A stretch of DNA of 64,000 nucleotides from Hyphomicrobiaceae bacterium. GTDB taxonomy: Bacteria; Pseudomonadota; Alphaproteobacteria; Rhizobiales; Hyphomicrobiaceae. Positions 19,913-28,161 of this stretch are shown piece by piece (position 1 is the stretch's first letter; the number at the start of each line of letters is the position of its first letter). A program made the position numbers and the translations under genes. A model generated the notes under the pieces. The model made no database searches, was not told the DNA's origin, and was given only the letters and a program-made list of their open reading frames with translations. The DNA is taken from positions 62,001-126,000 of the forward strand of contig JALHOW010000009.1 in NCBI GenBank assembly GCA_022842785.1, written 5' to 3'.

Positions 19913-20746
19913 ATGCACAATCTCATTCTGAATGCGCAGACGCTCGCTCCCGATGTCCCCTTCGATGTGCGCGTGAAGGCGGCGGCGAGCGCCGGCTACA
20001 GAGGCCTCAGCATTCGGCCATCGGAGTACAATGGCGCGCTCAAGCAGGGGCTCGACGATGCGGCCATTCTGAAGCTGCTTGCCGAGAACAATGTCGAAGT
20101 CACCGAGATCGGTCTTGCGACGGCGTGGCTACCGGGTGTCAATGGGCAGGCGGGCGTCGACGCCGACGAGCCGACACTCTGGCATATGGCCGATCTCTTC
20201 AAGCCGCGCCAGCTGAACTGCGCCATGTGGGAGAACCAGCCGCTTCCCGACATGATCCGCGGTTTCGGCGTGCTGTGCGACCGCGCGGCGACCAAGGATC
20301 TGCTCGTTGCGCTCGAGTTCATTCCGCATAGCGGCGTTCGCGACATGCTCGTCGGGTGGAAGATCGTCAATGGCGCGGCGCGGCCGAACGGCGGCCTGAT
20401 CTTCGATACGTGGCACTTCAAGCGCGGTGGTACGGCGCACGAAGCCATCACGACCGTGCCGTCGGAGAAGTGGTACACGCTGCAGCTTTCCGACGCGCGC
20501 GACGTGCCCTGGCCCGAGGTCAAAGAGGAGTCGCGCCACGGCCGCCTGTTGCCGGGCGAAGGCGTGATCGACTTCGACGGCATCATCGGACGGCTCAAGG
20601 GTTACGGAAGTAAGCCGACCATCAGCGTCGAAGTGATCAGCGATACGCTCCATCGCATGGACGCCACGCACGCTGCACGTTCGGCCATCGATCCGTGCGT
20701 CGCGCTTCTTGAACGCCTGGATGTCAAAGCGCCCTGGTGGAAGTAG
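19913..20746 (+). CDS. Sugar phosphate isomerase/epimerase-like TIM-barrel protein
   Basis: This 277-residue xylose-isomerase-like protein shows AAASAGYRGLSIRPSEYNG, KDLLVALEFIPHSGVRD, GGLIFDTWHFKRGG, WYTLQLSDARDVPW, GRLLPGEGVIDFDGIIGRL and PTISVEVISDTLH. The Glu, Asp, His and Glu residues match the metal site of this superfamily. The ATG at 19913 is preferred because AGCAGGAACC precedes it; frames also begin at 19868 and 19889. It is the last gene of the run starting at 16767 and ends at a clear terminator. It may act on a metabolite imported by the convergent TRAP transporter (inference). Confidence 0.8.
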   Translation: MHNLILNAQTLAPDVPFDVRVKAAASAGYRGLSIRPSEYNGALKQGLDDAAILKLLAENNVEVTEIGLATAWLPGVNGQAGVDADEPTLWHMADLFKPRQLNCAMWENQPLPDMIRGFGVLCDRAATKDLLVALEFIPHSGVRDMLVGWKIVNGAARPNGGLIFDTWHFKRGGTAHEAITTVPSEKWYTLQLSDARDVPWPEVKEESRHGRLLPGEGVIDFDGIIGRLKGYGSKPTISVEVISDTLHRMDATHAARSAIDPCVALLERLDVKAPWWK

Positions 20747-20775
20747 GCGAACGCGTCCATCTGTGAGACATGGAG

Positions 20776-20807
20776 AGCCGAGGCCCCGAAAGGGACCTCG
20801 GCTTTTT
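20776..20807 (+). terminator. Rho-independent terminator after the isomerase-like gene
   Basis: The stem AGCCGAGG/CCTCGGCT is followed by TTTTT, 30 bases after the stop codon. It lies between convergent genes. Confidence 0.85.
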
Positions 20808-20809
20808 CA

Positions 20810-22294
20810 TCATCGGTAGAGGTACTGCGGCACGACCAGCGTGATCGACGGGAATATCGTGATCAGCATCAGCACGGCCACCAGCGGAATTAGGAAAGGC
20901 ATGACTGCGCGCACAGTTCGATCGAATGATATCTTCGCGACGCGAGAGAGGATGAACAACACCATGCCGACTGGTGGCGTGAGCAGGCCGATCATGAGGT
21001 TGAGCACCATGATGACGCCGAACTGAACGGGATCGATGCCGGCTGCGGTGACGGCCGGCATGAGCACCGGCACCAGGATGGAGATCGCCGCGATCGTCTC
21101 GAGGAAGCAGCCGACGATCAGAAGCAGGACGTTGATGATCAGCAGCAGCACGAGCGGGTCGCGTGAGATGCCGAGCAAGGCCTCGGTGATCGCCTCGGTG
21201 ACGCGTGCCGTGGTCAGCACCCAGCCGAAGAGCGACGCCGCGCCGACGATGATCAACACGGCCGCCGTGGTCTCGATTGTATCCATCGAGACCTTGAAGA
21301 AGCGCTTGAAGCTCATCGGCGGGTAGCTGGCAACGATGCTGCGTCCCCATGTGAGATAGGCGTAAGCAACCGCCGAGGCGAAGATATTGAGGAACAGCGC
21401 GCCCATGATGACGCGGACGGGATCGGCCATGCCAGAATAGGCCATCCAGCACGCCGCGCCGAGCACCACGGTCATGACGGCGAGAATGCGGCCGAGCGAA
21501 ATGCCTATGGCCTCGAACTGGCTTGCGACCGGATAGAAAAGCAGGCCTAGGAAAAGCGCCCACATGCACGCGGCGACCGCAGCTTCGGTCGGCGTGAAGA
21601 TGCCGAACGACATGCCGCCGATGATGATGGCGGGCGTCATCAGTGCCGGCAGCGCGTGGACGAATGTATGGCGGAGAATGGAGAGGCGGAACACCTGATC
21701 GCGCCCGATGTTGTAGCGGTGCGCGTACCACGTCACGTACATCATGAGGAACGCGGCCATCAGCAGGCCCGGCAGGAAGCCTGCCGCGAAGAGCTGGCCA
21801 ATCGATACGTTCGCCATGACGCCGAAGATGACCATCGGCAGCGATGGCGGAATGATCGGGCCGACCGTCGAGGACGCCGCGGTGATGCCGACGGCAAAGT
21901 CAGTGTTGTAGCCATGATCGCGCATGGCCTTGATCTCGATCGTGCCGAGACCGCCGGCATCGGCAACGGCCGTGCCGGACATGCCGGCGAAGATCACCGA
22001 GCCGACGACATTCACATGTCCGAGACCGCCCTTGAGCCAGCCGACGAGCGCCACCGCAAAATCGTAGATGCGGTTGGTGATGCCGGCGGAGTTCATGAGA
22101 TTGCCGGCAAGAATGAAGAAGGGCACGGCGAGCAGTGGGAAGCTGTCGACGCCGCCAGCCATGCGGTGAAGGATGACGAAGTCCGGAATGCCGGCGATGA
22201 AGTGCGTGTAGATGAGGGACGAACCCGCGAGCGCGATGAAGATCGGCACGCCGATGAGCAGGGTCGTGAAGAAGACGAAGAAAAGTACGATCAT
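20810..22294 (-). CDS. dctM: TRAP transporter large permease (DctM family)
   Basis: This 494-residue polytopic membrane protein is somewhat longer than the usual 425-440. Characteristic segments include FPLLAVPFFILAGNLMNSAGI, GHVNVVGSVIFAGMSGTAVADAGGLG, ITAASSTVGPIIPPSLPMVIFG and, near the C-terminus, MIGLLTPPVGMVLFILSRVAK. DctM carries the Na+-coupled transport path for substrates delivered by DctP. dctQ lies 12 bases upstream and dctP before that. The extra length sits around residues 260-330 (long cytoplasmic/periplasmic loop with added hydrophobic stretches). Confidence 0.92.
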   Translation of the reverse strand: MIVLFFVFFTTLLIGVPIFIALAGSSLIYTHFIAGIPDFVILHRMAGGVDSFPLLAVPFFILAGNLMNSAGITNRIYDFAVALVGWLKGGLGHVNVVGSVIFAGMSGTAVADAGGLGTIEIKAMRDHGYNTDFAVGITAASSTVGPIIPPSLPMVIFGVMANVSIGQLFAAGFLPGLLMAAFLMMYVTWYAHRYNIGRDQVFRLSILRHTFVHALPALMTPAIIIGGMSFGIFTPTEAAVAACMWALFLGLLFYPVASQFEAIGISLGRILAVMTVVLGAACWMAYSGMADPVRVIMGALFLNIFASAVAYAYLTWGRSIVASYPPMSFKRFFKVSMDTIETTAAVLIIVGAASLFGWVLTTARVTEAITEALLGISRDPLVLLLIINVLLLIVGCFLETIAAISILVPVLMPAVTAAGIDPVQFGVIMVLNLMIGLLTPPVGMVLFILSRVAKISFDRTVRAVMPFLIPLVAVLMLITIFPSITLVVPQYLYR

Positions 22295-22306
22295 GATCGG
22301 CGATCC

Positions 22307-22876
22307 CTACTCGATGATCAGGCCTTCGCCGATCGACTCTTGTGCCTTGCGCCAGCCGTCGCGGGCATTGCGGAAGAAGATCACGACCTGCCGGATCAGC
22401 ATGATGAAGCAGCCAAGCGCAACGCCGCCGTAAACGATGCTCATGGGCAGATCGATGATCACCATGCGCTGCCACTGCATGCGTTCGACGATCATCAGTG
22501 AGAAGTAGGCGAGGAGCCCCATGAACAGCAGCTTGATGGTGTCGACGATCGCAAGCAGCAGGCGGGCGGGAAACTTCGGCAGATAGTGGAGCACCACCTC
22601 GACCGAGATGTGCAGGTTCTTGCGTGCAACGACGGCGGCGCCGATGAAGGTCAGCCACATGAGCGCGTAGCGCGCGATCTCTTCGGTCCAGGCGAGGCTG
22701 TCATTGAGGACGTAGCGCGTGAAGAACTGCAGGAAGACGATTGCACCGAGTCCCCAGAACACGAAGAAAGCGAGCCAGTCCTCGGGGTAGTACTCGAGAT
22801 GGATTTCTTCGTCTTCCATGACGATGAGAGGCTTGTGATCGCCCTCGCCGATCTCGGCAGTCGGGTCCTTCGACAT
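22307..22876 (-). CDS. dctQ: TRAP transporter small permease (DctQ family)
   Basis: This 189-residue membrane protein has four predicted helices: WLAFFVFWGLGAIVFLQFFTRYV, YALMWLTFIGAAVVARKNLHISVEV, LLLAIVDTIKLLFMGLLAYFSL and SIVYGGVALGCFIMLIRQVVIFF. The central GAAVVARKNLHI matches the DctQ signature. A 30-residue acidic N-terminal extension precedes the first helix. The ATG at 22876 (MSKDPTAE) is preferred over an in-frame start at 22957 that would cross the upstream hairpin. Confidence 0.9.
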   Translation of the reverse strand: MSKDPTAEIGEGDHKPLIVMEDEEIHLEYYPEDWLAFFVFWGLGAIVFLQFFTRYVLNDSLAWTEEIARYALMWLTFIGAAVVARKNLHISVEVVLHYLPKFPARLLLAIVDTIKLLFMGLLAYFSLMIVERMQWQRMVIIDLPMSIVYGGVALGCFIMLIRQVVIFFRNARDGWRKAQESIGEGLIIE

Positions 22877-22928
22877 GCGCGGTCCCTCAAAACAATGGTG
22901 GGTAGGAAGCTGCCGGGCAGGCCGTATC

Positions 22929-22953
22929 CGGGAGGCAGAGAAACTGCCTCCCG
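22929..22953 (-). terminator. Intergenic hairpin between dctP and dctQ
   Basis: A perfect 10-base stem CGGGAGGCAG/CTGCCTCCCG with a 5-nt loop and no T-run. It more likely acts as an mRNA-stabilising or partial-termination element, allowing excess binding protein over permease. Confidence 0.5.
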
Positions 22954-22998
22954 ACATGCAAGGAGATGATTGGAAAATTAGGCCGTCGAGGTCTGCGA

Positions 22999-24021
22999 CT
23001 AGAGTGCCTGCAGAGCCTCGTACTGCTCTTTCGTCCAGTAGGCGAGACCGTCAGGTCCGAGATGCGCGGGAACGGCGACCTTGCGGAACGCCTCGCGATC
23101 GGGCCGCGTCACCGTCTTGCCGAGCTTCTCGAATTCGGCCGGCAGCTTCTGCTCGGAATCGCGGATCGAGTCGGTCGCCTTGGACGCGGCCTGCGCGAGT
23201 ACTTCTGTAAACAACTGCTTCTCGGCGTCGTTGAGTTTGGAGAGCAGGGGACGGCCGAGCACGGTGACCAGTGACTCCGTGATGTGGCCCGTGAGGTGGA
23301 TGTACTTCTGAACCTCGTAGAACTTCTTGGCCATGATGGTCGGGAGCGGGTTCTCCTGGCCGTCGACCGTACCCTGCTGAAGGGCGAGGTAGACCTCGGC
23401 GAAGGCGATCGGGGTGGCGTTGGCGCTGTAGATCTTGGCGAACATCACGTAGAGGGGCGCCTGCGGCACGCGCAGCTTCATGCCCTTCATGTCGTCCGGG
23501 GTCTTGAGCTCCTTGTTGGAGGTCATGTGCCGCTCGCCGTAGTACGTGAGCGCGACGATGCGGTGGCCGGTCTTCTTCTCGTAGTCGTCCGCGAGCCCGC
23601 GAAAGAGCTTGGATCCGCGATAGGCCTTCCAGTGATCGAAGTTGCGGAAGATGTAGGGGGCATTGGAGATCGACAGCGGCCGATGGACGCCGCCGACGAA
23701 CGCCGCGCCCGTGTAGATGAGGTCCACCGTGCCGAGGCCGAGGCCCTCGTTGATTTGCGGCTCGTTGCCGAGCTGGGAGGCCGGGAAGACCTGGATCTCG
23801 TATTTGCCGTTCGTGCGCTTCTTGATTTCCTCGGCTACCCAGAGCGCTTCGGTGTGATAGGGCTCGCTCACCTCGTAGACGTGGGCCCACTTGAGAACGG
23901 TCGGCTTGGCCTGGGCAATGGCCGGCGAGGCAACGCCGACAAGGGTGCCGGCGGCGCCGACAGAAGCTGCAGTACCAATAAAGCGACGGCGGGTCATCCC
24001 GCCCGATTTAGGGGTGGTCAT
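22999..24021 (-). CDS. dctP: TRAP transporter substrate-binding protein (DctP family)
   Basis: This 340-residue periplasmic protein has a twin-arginine signal (MTRRRFIGTAASVGAAGTLVGVASPAIAQA). Typical DctP blocks follow: LKWAHVYEVSEPYHTEALWVAEEI, IQVFPASQLG, KGMKLRVPQAPLYVMFAKIYSANATPIAFAEVYLALQQGTVDGQENP (Arg for the carboxylate and the conserved dimer region). Most relatives bind organic acids. It is first in the dctPQM operon on the minus strand; no regulator gene is adjacent. Confidence 0.92.
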   Translation of the reverse strand: MTTPKSGGMTRRRFIGTAASVGAAGTLVGVASPAIAQAKPTVLKWAHVYEVSEPYHTEALWVAEEIKKRTNGKYEIQVFPASQLGNEPQINEGLGLGTVDLIYTGAAFVGGVHRPLSISNAPYIFRNFDHWKAYRGSKLFRGLADDYEKKTGHRIVALTYYGERHMTSNKELKTPDDMKGMKLRVPQAPLYVMFAKIYSANATPIAFAEVYLALQQGTVDGQENPLPTIMAKKFYEVQKYIHLTGHITESLVTVLGRPLLSKLNDAEKQLFTEVLAQAASKATDSIRDSEQKLPAEFEKLGKTVTRPDREAFRKVAVPAHLGPDGLAYWTKEQYEALQAL

Positions 24022-24336
24022 TAGGCATTTTCTCCCAGGAGTTCAGACTGATCGAAGTGTCAGGCTTGTGCTTTTTGGGCAGCCGCAGGGCGATCGGGGA
24101 CCGCTCCGTGAACTGCCGTATGCTGTTCCGCATATGGACCGAGAATGCCGATAACGCTTGAATCGCGCCACTAGATTTTTGGAGGGGGCCCGGGCGGTAC
24201 GGGAAGGCTCGCCGGAGCATTGACTTGCCGCCCGGCAGGGCCATCTCTATGCTGTATGCCGAATTGCGCCGGGAAGCCCGGCGCTGCGCCCCACCACTAA
24301 CTAGCGCCCTACTAACTAGCGCCTTGAGGATGAGCC

Positions 24337-24678
24337 ATGAGCGAGCAGGCAGTCCACGACTGGATCCGCAAGCAGATTTCGAGCAATGACGTGGTGCTTT
24401 TCATGAAGGGCACCAAGAACTTCCCGCAGTGCGGGTTCTCGGGCCAGGTCGCCCAGATCCTGCAGTACCTCGGCGTCGAGTATCAGGACGTGAACGTGCT
24501 CGATGACATGGGTATCCGCGAGGGCGTCAAGTCGTTCAGCGAATGGCCGACCATCCCGCAGCTCTACGTCAAGGGCGAGTTCGTTGGCGGCTGCGACATT
24601 ATCCGTGAGATGTTCCAGGCAGGCGAGCTGCAGGAGCTGCTAGCCGACAAGGGCGTTACCCACACGGCGGTCGCCTGA
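24337..24678 (+). CDS. grxD: Monothiol glutaredoxin, Grx4/GrxD family
   Basis: This 113-residue protein has the CGFS active site in KGTKNFPQCGFSGQVAQIL, IREGVKSFSEWPTIPQLYVKGEFVGGCDII and a conserved Trp-Pro-Thr-Ile-Pro block. It binds and transfers [2Fe-2S] clusters with glutathione, usually together with BolA. The start ATG at 24337 follows TTGAGGATGAGCC. It is separated from bolA by the TRAP block, unlike the common adjacent arrangement. Confidence 0.96.
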   Translation: MSEQAVHDWIRKQISSNDVVLFMKGTKNFPQCGFSGQVAQILQYLGVEYQDVNVLDDMGIREGVKSFSEWPTIPQLYVKGEFVGGCDIIREMFQAGELQELLADKGVTHTAVA

Positions 24679-24726
24679 ACTGCCGCCCGCGTCCACAGGC
24701 GCCGGGGTTTTGAACGTGATTTTGCC

Positions 24727-24760
24727 GCCGCCCGCTGACACAGTCTGCGGGCGGCGCTTT
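24727..24760 (+). terminator. Terminator after grxD
   Basis: A strong GCCGCCCGC/GCGGGCGGC stem with an 11-nt loop is followed by GCTTT, 50 bases after the stop. The T-run is short. Confidence 0.65.
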
Positions 24761-24810
24761 AGTTTGGTCGGCACGCGGCCGGATCGGCGCGGCAGGAGGC
24801 GAAGCGGGGC

Positions 24811-25953
24811 ATGACCACCACGCTCGAACCGATCACGCAGCCAACGGTGCCGAGTGGGCGGCCGCGCCTCGTGCTCGGCGGGCGGCGCTTTCTTCTGAGC
24901 CTCGCCATCATCGGCGCCAGCATCTCGCTCGCGCTCGGTATCAGCCTGCCGTCGATCAAGCTCACCAAGTTCTATTTTTTCTCGACCGAGTTCTCGCTGA
25001 TCTCGACGGTTTGGACATTGATCCAGAGGAACCAGATCTTCCTCGGCGTAATCGTGCTGCTCTTCTCAATTGTGCTGCCGGTGTTCAAGATCCTCTACCT
25101 TGTCATCCTGACGACGATGCCGCTCGACGTGCTCCAGCGCCAGTACCGGCGGCTGCGCGCGCTCGAATGGCTCGGCAAGTGGTCCATGCACGATGTGCTC
25201 GTGCTGGCGCTCATGATCTTCTTCCTCAAGAGCCAGGGCATTTACGACGCGCGCAGCCTGTCGGGCGTCTACTTCTTCACGGCCGCCGTGGTGTTCATGA
25301 TCCTCGCCTATGCCTGGCTCAGCGTGTTCGCGCTGGCGCCCATACGGGCTGAGCATCTGCGGGCCGAGCGTCATCGCCCTGTCGTCGGCATCGGCGGGCG
25401 ATCGGCCTTCAAGAATTTCTTGCTGGCGCTGTTCATCCTGACGGCCGCCATCCTGTTTGCGCTCGGCGTGATCCTACCGTCGATCCGCTTTACGACCGTC
25501 TACGTGTGGACGAATGAGCACTCCATCGCGAGCATCATCTATGCGCTCTACCGCACGCAGGAGTACTTCCTCGCCGGCGTGATCGCGGTGTTCTCGGTGG
25601 TGTTTCCGTTCCTGAAGCTGCTTTACCTGCTGACGCTCTGCCTCTCGCCGAACCTCTCCGAGGACTTCCGCCAGAAATCCCTTTCGACCATGGAGTGGCT
25701 CGGGCGGTATTCCATGACCGATGTCATGGTGCTGGCGCTCATGATTTTCTACATGAACTCTTCCGGATACATCGAGGCGCGGGTCCTGCCGGGCGTCTAT
25801 TGCTTTGCGGCCTCGGCGCTGATGACCATGGCCGCCTATGGCTGGGCGAACTCGGCGCTGCCGCCCGTGCGGCAGCCGCCGCGGCCGCTGCCGCCGAGCA
25901 GCAGCCTCGACCGGCGCAGCATGGAAGGCCGCCGTCCACCGCGGGTTGCTTGA
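24811..25953 (+). CDS. Duplicated paraquat-inducible protein A (PqiA) family membrane protein
   Basis: This 380-residue protein consists of two copies of a PqiA-like four-helix unit. Copy 1 contains LPVFKILYLVIL and ALEWLGKWSMHDVLVLALMIFFLKS. Copy 2 contains FPFLKLLYLLTL and TMEWLGRYSMTDVMVLALMIFYMNS. A proline-rich cytoplasmic tail ends the protein. PqiA works with the MCE-protein PqiB and lipoprotein PqiC in envelope lipid transport, but the cysteine zinc ribbons of classical PqiA are absent and no pqiBC follow. The gene stands between grxD and an esterase gene. Confidence 0.82.
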   Translation: MTTTLEPITQPTVPSGRPRLVLGGRRFLLSLAIIGASISLALGISLPSIKLTKFYFFSTEFSLISTVWTLIQRNQIFLGVIVLLFSIVLPVFKILYLVILTTMPLDVLQRQYRRLRALEWLGKWSMHDVLVLALMIFFLKSQGIYDARSLSGVYFFTAAVVFMILAYAWLSVFALAPIRAEHLRAERHRPVVGIGGRSAFKNFLLALFILTAAILFALGVILPSIRFTTVYVWTNEHSIASIIYALYRTQEYFLAGVIAVFSVVFPFLKLLYLLTLCLSPNLSEDFRQKSLSTMEWLGRYSMTDVMVLALMIFYMNSSGYIEARVLPGVYCFAASALMTMAAYGWANSALPPVRQPPRPLPPSSSLDRRSMEGRRPPRVA

Positions 25954-26017
25954 GGCGGTGCGGGGCGGCTAGCCTGTACGCAAATCAGAACTGCTGCGAG
26001 GAGCGAGAGGAAGGCCC

Positions 26018-26962
26018 ATGACCATCAATCCGGATGCCGCCAAGGTCGTCGAGCTGATCATTGCATCGGGGCGCCCGCCGTATCCGACGATCGGGCATGT
26101 GGCGGCGCGTGAAATCTTCGTCGCCTCGCGGGCGATCCTTCAGCCCGATCCCTCGCCGGTTGGCGAGGTGCGCGATCTCGCGGCCGCCGGACCTGCGGGC
26201 GAGATCCCGCTCCGTCTCTATCGCGGACAGGGCACGGACGCGAGCCGTCCACAGCCGGCGCTCATCTACTACCATGGCGGCGGCTGGGTGCTCGGCAATC
26301 TCGAGAGCCATGACGGTGTGTGCCGCGACATTGCCAATGCAGCTCAGTGCACGGTGATCTCGGTCGACTACCGGTTGGCGCCGGAAGCCAAGTTTCCTGC
26401 TGCGGCCGACGATTCTATCGCCGCCGCGCAATGGATCCACGACAACGCGGACGCTCTCGGCATCGACCGCAATCGCCTCGCCGTCGGCGGCGACAGTGCG
26501 GGCGGCAACCTCAGTGCGGTCGTGGCACTTCATGCCCGAGACAACGGCGGCCCGAAGCTGAAGCTGCAGGTGCTTATCTACCCTTCGACGGACATGTCGA
26601 GCGTGTATCCGTCTTACGAGGAATTCGCCGAACAGCTTCCGTTGACGCGCACGACCATGGATTGGTTTGTCGATCTCTACCTCAAGAGCCGCGCCAGGGA
26701 TGCAGAGGACTGGCGTGCATCGCCACTGCACGCCAAGAGCCTCGCCGGCCTCCCGCCCGCCTACGTCATTACTGCCGCAATGGACCCACTGCGGGACGAA
26801 GGCGAGGAGTTTGCGCGCGCGCTCATGAATGCGGGCGTGGCCGTTGAGACGAAGCGCTTCGACGGGCAGATCCATGGCTTTCTCACCATGGGCCGCATCA
26901 TCCAGGATTCGCAGGTGGCCATCGCTGATATTGCGACGGAGCTGCGCAAGGCCTTTGCTTGA
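26018..26962 (+). CDS. Alpha/beta-hydrolase of the hormone-sensitive-lipase family
   Basis: This 314-residue esterase has the HSL-family oxyanion motif YYHGGGWVLG (about 87-96), nucleophile GGDSAGGN (Ser near 160), Asp in ITAAMDPLRDEGEEFA and His in DGQIHGFLTMG. Members hydrolyse short-chain acyl esters. The ATG at 26018 is preceded by GGAAGGCCC. Its 5' neighbour is the PqiA gene in the same direction (64-base gap); downstream lie the paired inverted repeats. Confidence 0.9.
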   Translation: MTINPDAAKVVELIIASGRPPYPTIGHVAAREIFVASRAILQPDPSPVGEVRDLAAAGPAGEIPLRLYRGQGTDASRPQPALIYYHGGGWVLGNLESHDGVCRDIANAAQCTVISVDYRLAPEAKFPAAADDSIAAAQWIHDNADALGIDRNRLAVGGDSAGGNLSAVVALHARDNGGPKLKLQVLIYPSTDMSSVYPSYEEFAEQLPLTRTTMDWFVDLYLKSRARDAEDWRASPLHAKSLAGLPPAYVITAAMDPLRDEGEEFARALMNAGVAVETKRFDGQIHGFLTMGRIIQDSQVAIADIATELRKAFA

Positions 26963-26984
26963 AGCTCGAAACGAGAAGGCCCGC

Positions 26985-27062
26985 CTAGTGTCCCGATTCC
27001 GAAGTTCGCCAAACCTCGATACTGGCGTCCCGAGCGAACTTCGGAATCAAAAGGGACACTAG
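26985..27062. repeat. Long imperfect palindromic repeat, element 1
   Basis: This 78-base element begins CTAGTGTCCC and ends GGGACACTAG. The inner arms ATTCCGAAGTTCGC/GCGAACTTCGGAAT pair perfectly around a 20-base centre. A few unpaired bases separate the outer and inner arms. No coding capacity. Confidence 0.75.
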
Positions 27063-27075
27063 AATCATAAATTTG

Positions 27076-27151
27076 CTAGTGTGATTCATATGGAGAAATT
27101 CGCTCGGTGCCATGCTGCGAGAGCTGGCGAATTTCTCGATCATCACACTAG
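27076..27151. repeat. Long imperfect palindromic repeat, element 2
   Basis: This 76-base element shares the CTAGTGT ends and layout of element 1: outer arms CTAGTGTGAT/ATCACACTAG and inner arms GAGAAATTCGC/GCGAATTTCTC around a GC-rich centre. The arm sequences differ from element 1, so the pair is related in structure rather than a simple duplication. It ends 17 bases from the ndk stop codon. Confidence 0.72.
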
Positions 27152-27168
27152 AGCGGGCCCTTCATTCA

Positions 27169-27591
27169 TCAGCCGACGATCTCTTCGGCCTTGAAGTTCA
27201 GCGCGATCTCGCGCTGAGCGGCGGCCGGGCTGTCCGAGCCGTGGCTCGAATTCTCGCCCTTCGAGCGGGCGAAGAGCTTACGGATGGTGCCCTCGTCGGC
27301 CTGCGCCGGGTCGGTGGCGCCCATGACTTCGCGGTACTTGGCGATCGCGTTCTCACCTTCGAGCACCTGCACGACGACCGGCCCCGATGTCATGAACGCG
27401 CAAAGCTCGCCGTAGAAGGGGCGCGCCGCGTGTTCCTCGTAGAACTTCTCGGCCTGGGCCTTCGTCCAGCGCACGCGCTTCTGGCCGACGATCCTGAGGC
27501 CGGCTTTCTCGATCACGGCATTGATGGCGCCGGTCAGATTGCGCTCGGTGGCGTCGGGCTTGATGATGGAGAAAGTGCGCTCGATCGCCAT
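27169..27591 (-). CDS. ndk: Nucleoside diphosphate kinase
   Basis: This 140-residue enzyme transfers the gamma-phosphate between nucleoside triphosphates and diphosphates through a phosphohistidine. The family start is [18 protein letters not shown], and the active-site His lies in [18 protein letters not shown] (about residue 117). The ribosome site AAGGAGCC precedes the ATG at 27591. It is probably monocistronic; the palindromic repeats follow its 3' end. Confidence 0.97.
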   Translation of the reverse strand: MAIERTFSIIKPDATERNLTGAINAVIEKAGLRIVGQKRVRWTKAQAEKFYEEHAARPFYGELCAFMTSGPVVVQVLEGENAIAKYREVMGATDPAQADEGTIRKLFARSKGENSSHGSDSPAAAQREIALNFKAEEIVG

Positions 27592-27708
27592 GAGGCGGCT
27601 CCTTGGATCTCGGTGTTGCAGGGATGGATCTGGCGCGGGTTATAGCGGCGCCGCAAAGCACCCACAAGACGGCCGGCAAGAATGCGGGCGATCGGCCGCG
27701 TCCTCACC

Positions 27709-27999
27709 TCAGGCTGAGCCGCGGCCTGCACCGTAGATAATGTCGGAAAAGAGCTCGTGATTGACCGAGATGATATCCATGATGTCGCAAGGTGCAGCTG
27801 TTCCCGGACTGCCGTCGGCGCGCATGTACTGATAGCAGTGCCGGCTCGCGGCAACCCAAAGGCCGATTTCCGTCGCCTCATGGAGTACGGCGACACCACC
27901 CTCTTTGCCGGGCATGAACGTCAACAGCGGCGCATGAACGCGGAATTCGCCGCGTAGCGCGCGCAACAGCTGCTCGTCCCATGGACTCCAATGGCGCAT
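27709..27999 (-). CDS. Conserved hypothetical protein, 96 residues
   Basis: Not recognised. The product is acidic-neutral, with RVHAPLLTFMPGKEGGVAVLHEATEIGLWVAA and SVNHELFSDIIYG, and has no membrane segment. Codon usage matches the genome and the ATG at 27999 follows an AGTACGAGGGGGC purine-rich stretch, so it looks like a real gene. It lies 117 bases upstream of ndk on the same strand. Confidence 0.5.
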   Translation of the reverse strand: MRHWSPWDEQLLRALRGEFRVHAPLLTFMPGKEGGVAVLHEATEIGLWVAASRHCYQYMRADGSPGTAAPCDIMDIISVNHELFSDIIYGAGRGSA

Positions 28000-28161
28000 G
28001 CGAAAATGCCCCCTCGTACTGCAATGGTGCTTTCATAACGCGTTGAAGTCGGGCGTGCATCGGTTAACGGTCGGAAACGATACCGGCGCCTCGCATCGGC
28101 CGAGGCAAAATTGATTAAAATCGGGGCGGTCGATCTCAGCCATAGCCATCCGGACGGGGTC

